Source: CAVONV01 sp963697355
GTDB lineage: Bacteria; Acidobacteriota; Vicinamibacteria; Marinacidobacterales; DATDRI01
Length of the DNA stretch: 64,000 nt
NCBI GenBank assembly: GCA_963697355.1
Contig: CAVONV010000025.1
Coordinates: 1 to 64,000, forward strand
Direction: 5' to 3'
The position numbers and the translations under genes are program-made. Below are positions 25,275-33,869 of the stretch, in pieces; the first letter of the stretch is position 1, and every line of letters begins with the position of its first letter. The notes beneath the pieces were generated by a model. The model searched no databases. It had not been told where the DNA came from and saw only the letters and a program-made list of their open reading frames with translations.

Positions 25275-27347
25275 TCAACCCCCATCAGGAATGGGGTATT
25301 TCGGGTCGAGAGCCTTCAGTTTCTCGAACGCGCGGCGGGCCCTAGCACCAAGACCCTCAGACTGGTAGAGCGCACCCAGCGCTGCGAAGTACTCCGGGCA
25401 ACTGGGGTCCAGCTCTGTTGCCATTCTCAAGTTCTGTTCGGCGTCGTGCTTCCATTTGGGGTTCTGAGACAGGGCCACTCCCAAGAGGTGGAAGTAGTCC
25501 GCTCGACTTTGGTCGATCTCAACAGCCTTTTTGCAGTACTCGATCGTACGCCAGTAGTCTTCTTTCTGATACGCAACCTTTGCCTGCAGGTACAGGTCTC
25601 TGGCCTGTTGTGGATCATGGTAATGGGGCGTCGCGTTCTCTACCAGCCGTGAGCCGTTGTTTGCCGATTGTTTTTCGATGGCGGTTTTCGTCGCTTCCGT
25701 CGGTTGGGTCTCGCCTGATCTTGCCTTATCAGACAGAGCGGAAAATGCGTCGCTTACCCTAGTAAAAAGCTGAGAAAGCTTCTTGTGAAAGCCCTCGTCT
25801 TTTATCGAAGAATGTCGATCGGGATGAAGCCGGAACGCCAGTTTTTGGAAAGCGCGTTTGATCTCCTGAAAATCAGCGTTTGCGGCGACACCCAAAACCT
25901 CGTGGTCATTCTGATTGCGAGAAAGCTCGAATAGCTCCTCAACCTCACGTCGAATGGAGTCTTTTGACTCTTCCCCGCCGGTTCCTTGAAGTTTCTCGGG
26001 TTCCTCACTCGCAAGGATCTCTTCCGTCTTCTGTTTTTGTTTTTGCTTCTGTTCCTGTTTCGGTTCTTGTTCGCGTTCGGATTCACTTGGCTCTTCGAAG
26101 CAAATGAGCCCGGTGCGAAGAAACCCCAAGAGCGCTCGCGCGCTGTCTGTCTCGGATAAGGGACTGACCGAGAAAATATCGGACGGCGTGACACCCCCGT
26201 CGACTCGGGAGAGGATGAAGGCTTCCTCAGGCGTGAGACTTACATTGCGAAACTCGAGCATGGACGAGGTGTTGGTGCTCAGCAATCGATTTTCCCGTCT
26301 CATCGCAAACATAAAGGTCTCTACTTCGTCCGATTCCCTCGCTTCTTTCATGAGGACATCCGCAACGGAATCTCGGGACTGAGAATCCGACTCGGGAGGT
26401 TCGCTTGGGGTCGTTGATTGTGGTGGTGGAGAAACCGTTGACTCTTTCTGTTCGGGAGGCGTCGCGGGCTCTTCGGCCCCGAGCTCTCCAAGCGCACGAC
26501 GGAACTGCATCGCACTTTGAAACCTCTCGTCGGGATTCTTGGCGAGAGCTTTCTTCAGCATAGCATCGACATCGGGGTCCCGGAGCAGTTCTTCGGAGTC
26601 AAGAGGTGATGGTTCATCACCAACGATTCGAAGGAGGACGCCCGTGACATTGCTGCTTCTGAAGGGCCTTTCTCCCGCCAGACATTGATATAAGACGCAG
26701 CCAAGCGAGAACAGATCGGAGCGCCCGTCCAACTCGCCTCCCCTTGCCTGTTCGGGAGACATATAGTCGGGTGTTCCCATAATGCTTCCCACCACTGTCA
26801 GCTCAGACGACGAGTCAGCTTTTGCCGTGCCGAAATCAGTGACTTTTACGAGGCCCTTGTTGGAAATGAGGATATTAGCCGGTTTGATATCTCGGTGAAC
26901 GACCTTTTGCGAGTGGGCATGGTCCAGTGCCTCGGCCACCTGAGAGAGGACCCGGACCGTCTCCAAGAGAGAAAGAGCATGCTCCGACTTGAGCTTGTCG
27001 GCAAGTGTGATGCCGTCGATGAATTCCATGACGATGAGGTTCATCGTCGGAGAAGAGATGATGTCGTAAATGGTTACGATATTGGGGTGCTGCAGCTGCG
27101 CGGCGACCTGCGCCTCACGAAGGAAACGGAGACGAAGTTCTTCGGTTTCATCGTCGTTCGAGAAGAAGTCCTCCCGAATTTTCTTCAGAGCTACCGTTCG
27201 GTTCAAAACGGTGTCGAGCGCCTTGTAAACCTCGCCAAAAGCGCCGGCACCGAGCACGGAATCAATTTGATATCGATCCCCGCAAACCGCTCGGATGTCC
27301 TGCGAGAGAAGCGCGGCTTTGTCTTCGTTGGGGGCTTTCTGCGTCAT
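25275..27347 (-). CDS. Ser/Thr protein kinase fused to a J domain and TPRs
   Basis: A 690-residue soluble protein. Residues about 26-290 form a complete Hanks-type kinase: glycine loop LGAGAFGEVY, ATP lysine Lys55, catalytic HRDIKPAN (151-158) and DFG (171-173). Residues about 291-345 are Pro/Ser-rich, and about 365-418 include a DUF4388-like helical part (SRVDGGVTPSDIF). A glutamine/lysine-rich linker lies around 423-440. Residues about 480-545 carry a DnaJ-type J domain with HPD at 508-510. The last 110 residues are TPRs (ARDLYLQAKVAYQKEDYWRT, AEQNLRMATELDPSCPEYFAALG). The J domain implies recruitment of Hsp70 (DnaK) to kinase partners. No membrane segment is present. Confidence 0.9.
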   Translation of the reverse strand: MTQKAPNEDKAALLSQDIRAVCGDRYQIDSVLGAGAFGEVYKALDTVLNRTVALKKIREDFFSNDDETEELRLRFLREAQVAAQLQHPNIVTIYDIISSPTMNLIVMEFIDGITLADKLKSEHALSLLETVRVLSQVAEALDHAHSQKVVHRDIKPANILISNKGLVKVTDFGTAKADSSSELTVVGSIMGTPDYMSPEQARGGELDGRSDLFSLGCVLYQCLAGERPFRSSNVTGVLLRIVGDEPSPLDSEELLRDPDVDAMLKKALAKNPDERFQSAMQFRRALGELGAEEPATPPEQKESTVSPPPQSTTPSEPPESDSQSRDSVADVLMKEARESDEVETFMFAMRRENRLLSTNTSSMLEFRNVSLTPEEAFILSRVDGGVTPSDIFSVSPLSETDSARALLGFLRTGLICFEEPSESEREQEPKQEQKQKQKQKTEEILASEEPEKLQGTGGEESKDSIRREVEELFELSRNQNDHEVLGVAANADFQEIKRAFQKLAFRLHPDRHSSIKDEGFHKKLSQLFTRVSDAFSALSDKARSGETQPTEATKTAIEKQSANNGSRLVENATPHYHDPQQARDLYLQAKVAYQKEDYWRTIEYCKKAVEIDQSRADYFHLLGVALSQNPKWKHDAEQNLRMATELDPSCPEYFAALGALYQSEGLGARARRAFEKLKALDPKYPIPDGG

Positions 27348-27695
27348 GTGCTCAACAAAACGGTCAATCGCTCCGGTTCGCCTATGGCCCCCTTGAACGG
27401 AACGGACCCGCGTTGAAAATTCAGGAGGCTCTCATGAAACTAAGCAAACCACGTGCCGAAGCGAAGTAGGCAGCTTTTGAGAAAAAAGCCACTAATTTGG
27501 GTGGAAAATCCAACTTGAAGATTCCGAGCCTGTGGGGAAATCACACCACCACTCCGAAAAACACTACATGAAGAACTTGCCCCTTGCTCCGAAACCGGGT
27601 GTAAAAGCAACAACCTCGTGGCCCGGGAACGCTTCTATTTCATACCTTTGCAGCGATTTACGAGACGTAAGATCACGCCGTGGTACGACACTATT
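27348..27695. other. Intergenic region, nothing recognised
   Basis: This 348-base stretch separates the kinase start from the end of the propeller-TPR lipoprotein gene. Short frames exist but show no family resemblance, ribosome site or signal peptide. The kinase promoter should lie in its left or right part. Confidence 0.5.
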
Positions 27696-29258
27696 TCACC
27701 GTTGCTGCTCGAGTCGATTGAGCAGAGTAGCGGCGTCGCCGTCATTAGGTTTCAGTTGGAGACACTTCTTGCAGTGTCTAATAGCCTGCTCGACATCACC
27801 TCGGTCTCCGTACAGCTTGGCGAGACTGAAATAGGCGAAAGACGAGTCCGGAAACTCCTCGACGGTGAGGTGTAGCCACTTCATCGCGTCGTCGGCTTTC
27901 TCCGGATATTGAGTGAGGAGATAACCAAAGGTGGGAAGCGTACGTTCCAAGTCGAATAAGGGGTCTTCCAGATCCAATTCCCTCAATATTTCCATACTTT
28001 TTGACAACTGGCCGTTCAACATGCAGATTTGAGCGAAGCCTTCCTTAATCCTGAGATCTGACGGTAAGGTGTCAGCTACGGCCCGTTGGAACTGTTCCGC
28101 GTCGCTCACGTCACCGGATGAGAGCATCGGTTCACACAGAGAAAGTAGTTCATAGGAGGAGAAGTAGTAACGGTCCTGCTCGTCGGAGTAGAGCTTATCC
28201 AAAGTGTCGATGGCCGCACGCAATCCGCCTTTTTGGTATTCCTTCTTTATGGCTTCTGCGGCACTCTCTGAGGTCTTCATCTTTTCTTCGAGCTTGGCGA
28301 AGAACCTCGTATCGACCCAATACAAGTCGTAGTCGGTGTCCGAGGACTCGGTCCTTTGGCCTTTCGGTGCATCGGTCTTGCGGCCGCTCGAGAAGAAAAA
28401 GTACTTTCCATCCGCGGTTCCATTGGCACACAAATCCGCGCTCGAGGAGTTCACTTCAGGGCCAAGATTGACGGGATGCGTCCAGCTCCCGTCGTCTCTA
28501 CGGAAGCAGATGTAGTTGTCGGACTCTCCGTAACCTCCCGGTCGGCCGGAACCAAATACAAGGTAGCTCTCGTCGGGTGAGACGTAAGGGTCGAACTCGA
28601 TGTAGTCGGTGTTGATGGGCCACCCGAGTCGTTCCGCCTCTTGGTATGTGCCGTCGACGTGACGGCTGCGGTAGATGTCGTAAGCATGCGTATCGCTTCG
28701 CTTCCATGAAAAAAAGTAGACCGTTCCCCGAACTGAGATCGTCGGATAGGCCTCGCCGTAGTCTGAGTTGGGCGGACTTGGAAGGGCGTAGGGTTCAGCC
28801 CAGTCGTTGCCGGTCCACTCGATCGCCCAAACGTTGTCGTCCTGTGTCTCGTCGGCGGCATCCGTGGGTCGACCGGAGTGAAAGTATATCCTTCGACCTT
28901 CCGGCCCGGTCGTGTAGTTGGGGTGCCCCTGCAATTCCTCAAAGGGTGCAGATCGTGGTGTTGTCCACGAACCGTCTCTCTCATAGGTGTAGAACGTTCT
29001 TTGTCCCTCCGCTGTGATCGTCGAATAAACGCAGGCCCTAGCGTCATTGAGAAAAGCGATATAGGTCTCCGACGAATGTGAGGAAATGAGACCGGGCAAG
29101 AAGATCTGCGGCTCCTCTCCCGGTGGCGGCTGCCCCAGGTAAGGACCGGACAACGCCTCGAATCCACTGAGCTGTTTCGGATCCGAGGCACGGTCACCAC
29201 ATGAACACAACGCCAAGACGATTGTTGCCGTTGTTGCGAAAACGCTTCGAAATCTCAC
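27696..29258 (-). CDS. PD40 beta-propeller lipoprotein with TPR tail
   Basis: A 520-residue protein with a lipoprotein signal MRFRSVFATTATIVLALCSC. Residues about 40-310 are propeller blades of the PD40/TolB type (GPYLGQPPPGEEPQIFLPG, YIAFLNDARACVYS, YFHSGRPTD, PYVSPDESYLVFGSGRPGG, FFFSSGRKTD). Residues about 335-520 contain TPR-like helices (AFAYFSLAKLYGDRGDVEQA-type text near the end, then CKKCLQLKPNDGDAATLLN). Its ATG overlaps the stop of the upstream paralogue 29255..30205 by four bases (ATGA), so translation is coupled. It probably sits on the membrane facing the periplasm and binds partners. Confidence 0.85.
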   Translation of the reverse strand: MRFRSVFATTATIVLALCSCGDRASDPKQLSGFEALSGPYLGQPPPGEEPQIFLPGLISSHSSETYIAFLNDARACVYSTITAEGQRTFYTYERDGSWTTPRSAPFEELQGHPNYTTGPEGRRIYFHSGRPTDAADETQDDNVWAIEWTGNDWAEPYALPSPPNSDYGEAYPTISVRGTVYFFSWKRSDTHAYDIYRSRHVDGTYQEAERLGWPINTDYIEFDPYVSPDESYLVFGSGRPGGYGESDNYICFRRDDGSWTHPVNLGPEVNSSSADLCANGTADGKYFFFSSGRKTDAPKGQRTESSDTDYDLYWVDTRFFAKLEEKMKTSESAAEAIKKEYQKGGLRAAIDTLDKLYSDEQDRYYFSSYELLSLCEPMLSSGDVSDAEQFQRAVADTLPSDLRIKEGFAQICMLNGQLSKSMEILRELDLEDPLFDLERTLPTFGYLLTQYPEKADDAMKWLHLTVEEFPDSSFAYFSLAKLYGDRGDVEQAIRHCKKCLQLKPNDGDAATLLNRLEQQR

Positions 29259-30205
29259 GACTTGCCCCGCTGTCTTTCTTGCATTAAAAGCTTCGTTTTC
29301 AATGCGTCGATGACCCCTCGGTCCACCCAGAATACGTCCCGACTTCCGTTCTTGTCGCTCGTGAAAAAGAGATACTTCCCGTCCAGAGTTACACTGACGA
29401 TGTACTCCGTATGGCGAGAGTTGATCTGGTCACCCATGTTCATGGGTGGGACCCATTCGCCGTTCGAACTCTTGAAGCATATATAGAAGTCATCACTCCC
29501 GTATCCACCTGGCCTATCTGATGCAAAAATGAGGTAGCTCTCATCGGGAGCAATGAAGGGATCGACTTCGTGATGCTCGGTATTGATGATGTTGCCGAGG
29601 TTGATTGCCTCTTCGTACCTTCCGTTGACGGGTTCGGATAGATAGATGTCCGATTGTCCGAAGCCACCTTCCCGGCGGCTAAAGAAATACAGAGTTCCGT
29701 CCTGAGAGAGCGAAGGATAGCTTTCATGCGCGTCGGTGTTGACCGGGCTTGCGAGCAATTCCGGCTCCTTCCATCCCGATGACGTTCTTACCGTCTTCCA
29801 GATGTTGTGGTCCCTCAGGGAAAGCCCACCTTTTTCAACGGGACGGCCGGAAGCAAAAAGAACGGTTTGATCGTCGGGCGCAATGATGAAATCACCGTCT
29901 AGACTTCTCAAAGAAAAGCCGGCCTCCTCCGGCGGAGTCCACACGCCATCCCTCAGTTCCGTGAGCAAAATGCCTCTACCACGACGCGCGAATAGAAAAA
30001 GCTTGCCGTCGGACATGAACCCTGAGCAACCTTCACCGGCCTCCGTTGAGATGACGCCTGGAGCAAAAACTTCTGGTTCGAGACCGGGAGGCTGCTGGCC
30101 GAAATAGGATCCTTTGAGGACCGGGAAGTCATCAGAAGGGGAGTGGCTCCCGAGACATAGCACAGCAGTGATCAAGAAGCCTGCAATTGTCGTCTTTGTC
30201 TTCAT
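29255..30205 (-). CDS. PD40 beta-propeller secreted protein (paralogue of 27696..29258)
   Basis: This 316-residue protein has a signal peptide MKTKTTIAGFLITAVLCLGS. It shares the opening of its neighbour (GSYFGQQPPGLEPEVFAPGV) and blades such as LFARRGRGILLT, DDQTVLFASGRP, YFFSRREGGFGQSDIYLS, FIAPDESYLIFASDRPGG and YLFFTSDKNGSRDVFWVD. It lacks the TPR tail. ATG 30205 follows AGAGGAAACC. The four-base overlap with the next gene and clear sequence similarity point to a tandem duplication after which one copy gained or kept the TPR part. The operon's function is unknown. Confidence 0.85.
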   Translation of the reverse strand: MKTKTTIAGFLITAVLCLGSHSPSDDFPVLKGSYFGQQPPGLEPEVFAPGVISTEAGEGCSGFMSDGKLFLFARRGRGILLTELRDGVWTPPEEAGFSLRSLDGDFIIAPDDQTVLFASGRPVEKGGLSLRDHNIWKTVRTSSGWKEPELLASPVNTDAHESYPSLSQDGTLYFFSRREGGFGQSDIYLSEPVNGRYEEAINLGNIINTEHHEVDPFIAPDESYLIFASDRPGGYGSDDFYICFKSSNGEWVPPMNMGDQINSRHTEYIVSVTLDGKYLFFTSDKNGSRDVFWVDRGVIDALKTKLLMQERQRGKS

Positions 30206-30508
30206 GGTTTCCTCTCGGCACGAACTTGCACCACGACGGACTCTAGTGTTCCTGCAATTCCAAAGCCGGTAGGGTTCGTTTGACCCGTTCGGGATTGGGG
30301 CGAATGGTCCAGAAGCCTAGAGGAGATGAGCCAGCTAGCAAGGGTTCACGGCCGATGTGCCGCGTCCCCACTCCATAAGTGCCAATTTGCTTTACGCTGG
30401 CTGCTCATACTTTCCAAAAAAAAAGCCGCGAATGAACGCGAATAAGAACGGAGCTGAAGCCGAAGCGCCGGCCTTTGGTAATCCGATGCAGTGCTAATTA
30501 ATGCATTC

Positions 30509-30545
30509 TCGAGTACTTGGGTACTCGAGTACTTGGGTACTTGGC
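30509..30545. repeat. Tandem 16-base repeat in an otherwise blank intergenic region
   Basis: A unit of TCGAGTACTTGGGTAC occurs twice in direct repeat, followed by a truncated third. Each unit is partly self-complementary (GAGTAC/GTACTC). It ends at the stop of the M19-like gene. The remaining bases from 30206 hold nothing recognisable. Confidence 0.7.
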
Positions 30546-31696
30546 TACGTCCACACTTCTTCAAACACGCGTAGAAAGTTGCCGCCGAGGAGCTTGTGGA
30601 CGTCTCCGTCCTTGTATCCGCGCGCTAGGAGTTTTTCTGCTAGATTGACAATCTCGGCATAGTCGGAAAATCCGTCGAGGTTGCGCTCGGGCGAGCGGAA
30701 ATCATCAGTGACATGACGGTCGTATGCTTCCGTTATGTTGGGGTAGTTTGGCGCGCCCCATGGGCTTCCCTCATGGTCGGGATACGTGCCGATCGACATA
30801 TCGGTACTGATGCCGATGTGGTCCACGTCGCCGAGCATCCCGGCGACATGATCAATGAGATCGATGAAATCATCCACGGTCGGCCAACGAGGCTGGTCGG
30901 GCTTCATCACCAGGGGTCCCCAGGCCACGAGACCGATGACACCTCCCTTTTGAGCACAGACCTTGATTTGCTCGTCGTCGATGTTACGGTGGTTGGGAAC
31001 GATGGCGCTCGGGTTCGAATGACTGAAGATGCAAGGTTTCTCACTACGTTCGATCGTCTCGATCGTCGACCGCTTTCCGACATGCGTACAGTCGAGGACA
31101 ATCCCGACACGATTGCATTCATCGACGACGCTTTGGCCGAGGTGACTCAATCCTCCGTTCGTTCGATCCAGACAGCCATCACAGAGCTGGTTGTTGCTAT
31201 TGTAGGCGAGCAACATCATGCGCAGGCCCAATCGCCGGAAGGCCTCGATTCGATGCAAATCGTGACCAATCCAGTCGCCGTCTTGTGCGGCCAACACGAG
31301 CGCTGCTTTTCCCTCTTGTTTTGCCTTTCGTATATCTTGCACTTTTTCGGCAACCACCAGGTTTGGATGTTGCCGCGCAATCGCATGCCAAAACATGAGA
31401 CCTTCGTGTGCTGCGGCGAAGCTCACATGGGGATTCCAAGCAGTAACGGCGTAACCGGTGACACCATGGCGATGAGCATTGGAGAAGTCGGCATCCGGCC
31501 ACATCTGCATGCAGGCATCGATGAAAATGTACGGGTGGTCTCTCTCCAAGACCGAATGGAAGCCCCCGTGAGGTCGTTCTCCCGTTTTTGTCTGTGAAGT
31601 TGATGCCTGGCCGATGGTGGTTCGTCGCGTAGCTGCAGATACGCCAATGCCTGTGATGGCCATGTTAGATAGAAAATCTCGGCGGCTCGTCGTCAT
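30545..31696 (-). CDS. M19 dipeptidase-like protein lacking N-terminal metal ligands
   Basis: A 383-residue protein with a twin-arginine signal (MTTSRRDFLSNMAITGIG). ATG 31696 follows GGAGG. The fold is that of membrane dipeptidases (PF01244): LRMMLLAYNSNNQL, HLGQSVVDECNRVGIVLDCTHV, IFSHSNPS and HIGISTDMS. Histidines 205 and 226 match the family's C-side zinc ligands. The N-terminal HxD is replaced (FIDACMQMW) and the bridging glutamate position reads Gln138 (AAQDGDW). It may therefore be inactive, or bind one metal differently. It is divergent from an FGE-like gene, with 157 bases between starts. Confidence 0.8.
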   Translation of the reverse strand: MTTSRRDFLSNMAITGIGVSAATRRTTIGQASTSQTKTGERPHGGFHSVLERDHPYIFIDACMQMWPDADFSNAHRHGVTGYAVTAWNPHVSFAAAHEGLMFWHAIARQHPNLVVAEKVQDIRKAKQEGKAALVLAAQDGDWIGHDLHRIEAFRRLGLRMMLLAYNSNNQLCDGCLDRTNGGLSHLGQSVVDECNRVGIVLDCTHVGKRSTIETIERSEKPCIFSHSNPSAIVPNHRNIDDEQIKVCAQKGGVIGLVAWGPLVMKPDQPRWPTVDDFIDLIDHVAGMLGDVDHIGISTDMSIGTYPDHEGSPWGAPNYPNITEAYDRHVTDDFRSPERNLDGFSDYAEIVNLAEKLLARGYKDGDVHKLLGGNFLRVFEEVWT

Positions 31697-31853
31697 GAGA
31701 TCAACCTCCGGACCTATTATAATGCTGAAGCTTGCATTTGATTGGCCGCCTCCGTCGCTGGGACTCGTTGTTCGGGCCAACGGCGAAAGGCGGGCTCTGC
31801 GGCTCCAAACGGGAAGCCCCCGGGCTCGAGGCGCCCTTAGGATTTCTTGAAAA

Positions 31854-32543
31854 GTGACTTTCACCAAACGCTTGCTCGTTCCCGAGGGTACGTTTCAAAT
31901 GGGATCGGAGTGCGGGCGCGATGACGAAGCGCCGGAGCGGCGCATTTTTGTCTCGGCGTTCGAGATGGCACCCACGCCGGTCACCAACCTGGAATATAGA
32001 GTATTCCTCGAGGCAACCGGCGCTCACCCACCCCCCTGGTGGGACGACCCTCAATTCAACCGTTCTCTGCAACCGGCGGTGGGCGTCAATTGGGCAGAGG
32101 CGGAGGCCTATTGCCAGTGGCTTTCTATGGAATCGGGTCTCCCCATCCGACTTCCTACGGAAGCGGAGCGCGAAAAAGCAACGCGCGGTGGTCTGGAGGG
32201 CTTGGTGTTTCCCTGGGGCAACGACCGTTCGGGCGGAGGACATGCTTTCCTGCGAGGACCTCTGGATGGGCCGGAGGAGGTCGCCGGCACGGATCCAAAT
32301 GGCTATGGTCTTTTCAACTTAGCCGACACCGTCCACGAATGGTGTTTAGACGGCTACGATCCTCATTACTACCAGAACATACCCACCACCAATCCTTGTG
32401 CACCACGGGATGCGCCCCGCCGTTCAGCCAGAGGCGGCTCATGGCGTCATCAATGGGTCGTCACACCCTGCTCGGCTCGGAGCAGTCTTCCCCCCGAATT
32501 TCACTATTCGGATTTCGGCTTCCGGTGGGTTCGGCCTCTCTGA
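31854..32543 (+). CDS. FGE-sulfatase-fold protein without the catalytic cysteines
   Basis: This 229-residue cytosolic protein has the SUMF1/formylglycine-generating-enzyme fold (PF03781): VPEGTFQMGSECGRDDEAPE, PTPVTNLEYRVFLEATG, VNWAEAEAYCQWLS, RLPTEAEREKATRGG, VFPWGN, NLADTVHEWCLDGYD and SARGGSWRH, ending FGFRWV. The start is GTG 31854. In active FGEs a pair of cysteines lies just after the GGS-Y motif; here the aligned stretch is WRHQWVV, with the only nearby cysteine further on in TPCSARS. A sulfatase-modifying activity is thus unlikely. No sulfatase gene is in the window. Related folds act in ergothioneine-type or other oxidations. Confidence 0.8.
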   Translation: MTFTKRLLVPEGTFQMGSECGRDDEAPERRIFVSAFEMAPTPVTNLEYRVFLEATGAHPPPWWDDPQFNRSLQPAVGVNWAEAEAYCQWLSMESGLPIRLPTEAEREKATRGGLEGLVFPWGNDRSGGGHAFLRGPLDGPEEVAGTDPNGYGLFNLADTVHEWCLDGYDPHYYQNIPTTNPCAPRDAPRRSARGGSWRHQWVVTPCSARSSLPPEFHYSDFGFRWVRPL

Positions 32544-32683
32544 GCAACTGTTTGCATCTGGTTGTTGGTTCAAATTAGTATCACCGGTGATTCGTTTGAG
32601 CTATGCTCTCACCCGCTCATTCCACCTTCTCGCCCAAGGCGAGCAAGGTGAGGAAGGGGATCTTAGAACACAGGAGAACGGGT

Positions 32684-33691
32684 ATGAAGAAACGCGAGAT
32701 CAGTCGAAGAGAGTTCGTGAAGCTGGGGACCGCCGGAACAGCAGCAGCCCTCGTGCTCGGCGGGAAATCGCCGGCCGGTGCAGCTCCCACCATGATGGAG
32801 CGGCCGCTCGGCAAAACGGGCCACCGTGTGCGGTTGTTCAGTTTGGGTGGCCAAGCGACGATCGAGAAAGAAGGAACGCGCGACGAGTCCGTGGCGATCG
32901 TCAATCGTGCCATCGACCTGGGGGTCAACTATATCGACACGGCTGCTCGATACGGGGGAGGGATCAGCCAGAAATATATCGGCGAAGTCATGGCAACTCG
33001 GCGGAAGGAAGTCTTTCTTGCTACGAAAACCCACGATCGGACCAAAGACGGATCCTTGAAGCTCCTGGAGGAAAGTCTGAAATCTCTGCAAACCGATCAC
33101 ATCGACTTGTGGCAGCTTCACAATGTTCGAACACAGGAAGACCTCGACCAGATCTTCGGCAAAGACGGCGCTATAGAGGCATTGGAGAAAGCGCGGGATG
33201 AAAAGATCGTGAGATTCTTGGGCATCACGGGTCACTACGACCCCGCCATCTTGATCCAAGGACTGGAGCAGTATGATTTCGATACGATCCTCATGGCGTT
33301 GAATCCCTCCGATGCGCACCAACTGTCTTTTCAAGACAAACTCTTGCCGCTTGCGAACGAGAAGGGAATGGGAATCATCGGCATGAAGATTCCGGCCCGG
33401 GGGTTGTTGTTCCGCGAAGGCGGTCTCACTTCGATGAAAGACGCCATGCGTTATGTACTGTCAAAGCCGGTTAGCACTGTGATTGTCGGCTGCGACACGG
33501 TGGAGCAATTGGAGGAAAACGTGTCGATGGCTGCTGAGTTCGAGCCTCTTTCGGCAGAGGAGATGGCCAATCTGGAAGCCTTGACCAAAGACTACTGGGC
33601 TGAGGCCTCGTTCTACAAAAAGGGAGGGAAAAGGCCGCCCAGCAAGGGAGCAAGTCTCGACACCCAGGGGATGCCGTTCCTCGCAGATTGA
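32684..33691 (+). CDS. Tat-exported aldo/keto reductase
   Basis: A 335-residue protein of the aldo/keto reductase fold. The N-terminus MKKREISRREFVKLGTAGTA is a twin-arginine signal, and ATG 32684 follows AGGAG. The tetrad is Asp85 (in YIDTAARY), Tyr90, Lys115 (in LATKTHD) and His146 (in WQLHNV). Cofactor-side segments PVSTVIVGCDTVEQLEENV and PLSAEEM end the domain. Aldo/keto reductases use NADPH in the cytosol; a Tat signal suggests export of the folded enzyme with its cofactor, as known for several acidobacterial and planctomycete members. It stands alone. Substrate is unknown. Confidence 0.85.
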   Translation: MKKREISRREFVKLGTAGTAAALVLGGKSPAGAAPTMMERPLGKTGHRVRLFSLGGQATIEKEGTRDESVAIVNRAIDLGVNYIDTAARYGGGISQKYIGEVMATRRKEVFLATKTHDRTKDGSLKLLEESLKSLQTDHIDLWQLHNVRTQEDLDQIFGKDGAIEALEKARDEKIVRFLGITGHYDPAILIQGLEQYDFDTILMALNPSDAHQLSFQDKLLPLANEKGMGIIGMKIPARGLLFREGGLTSMKDAMRYVLSKPVSTVIVGCDTVEQLEENVSMAAEFEPLSAEEMANLEALTKDYWAEASFYKKGGKRPPSKGASLDTQGMPFLAD

Positions 33692-33869
33692 GCTTTGCAC
33701 ACGACCGTTCCGAATGCTATGTAGAGGATCCAGAGCGTCACCCAATGGGTAGCGTGGGCCCTTATAACTGACTCAGGACTTCCGTCTTTAGCCCCACTAC
33801 CCGGCCCAATTGTCCTTGATGATGTGGGAGGCAACTTGATCTAAAATACCACCCCAAAGGTGACTAATT

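Noticed and set aside
31854..33691. FGE-like protein plus Tat enzyme as a sulfatase-maturation unit
   Set aside because: No sulfatase gene is present and the FGE-like protein lacks the needed cysteines.
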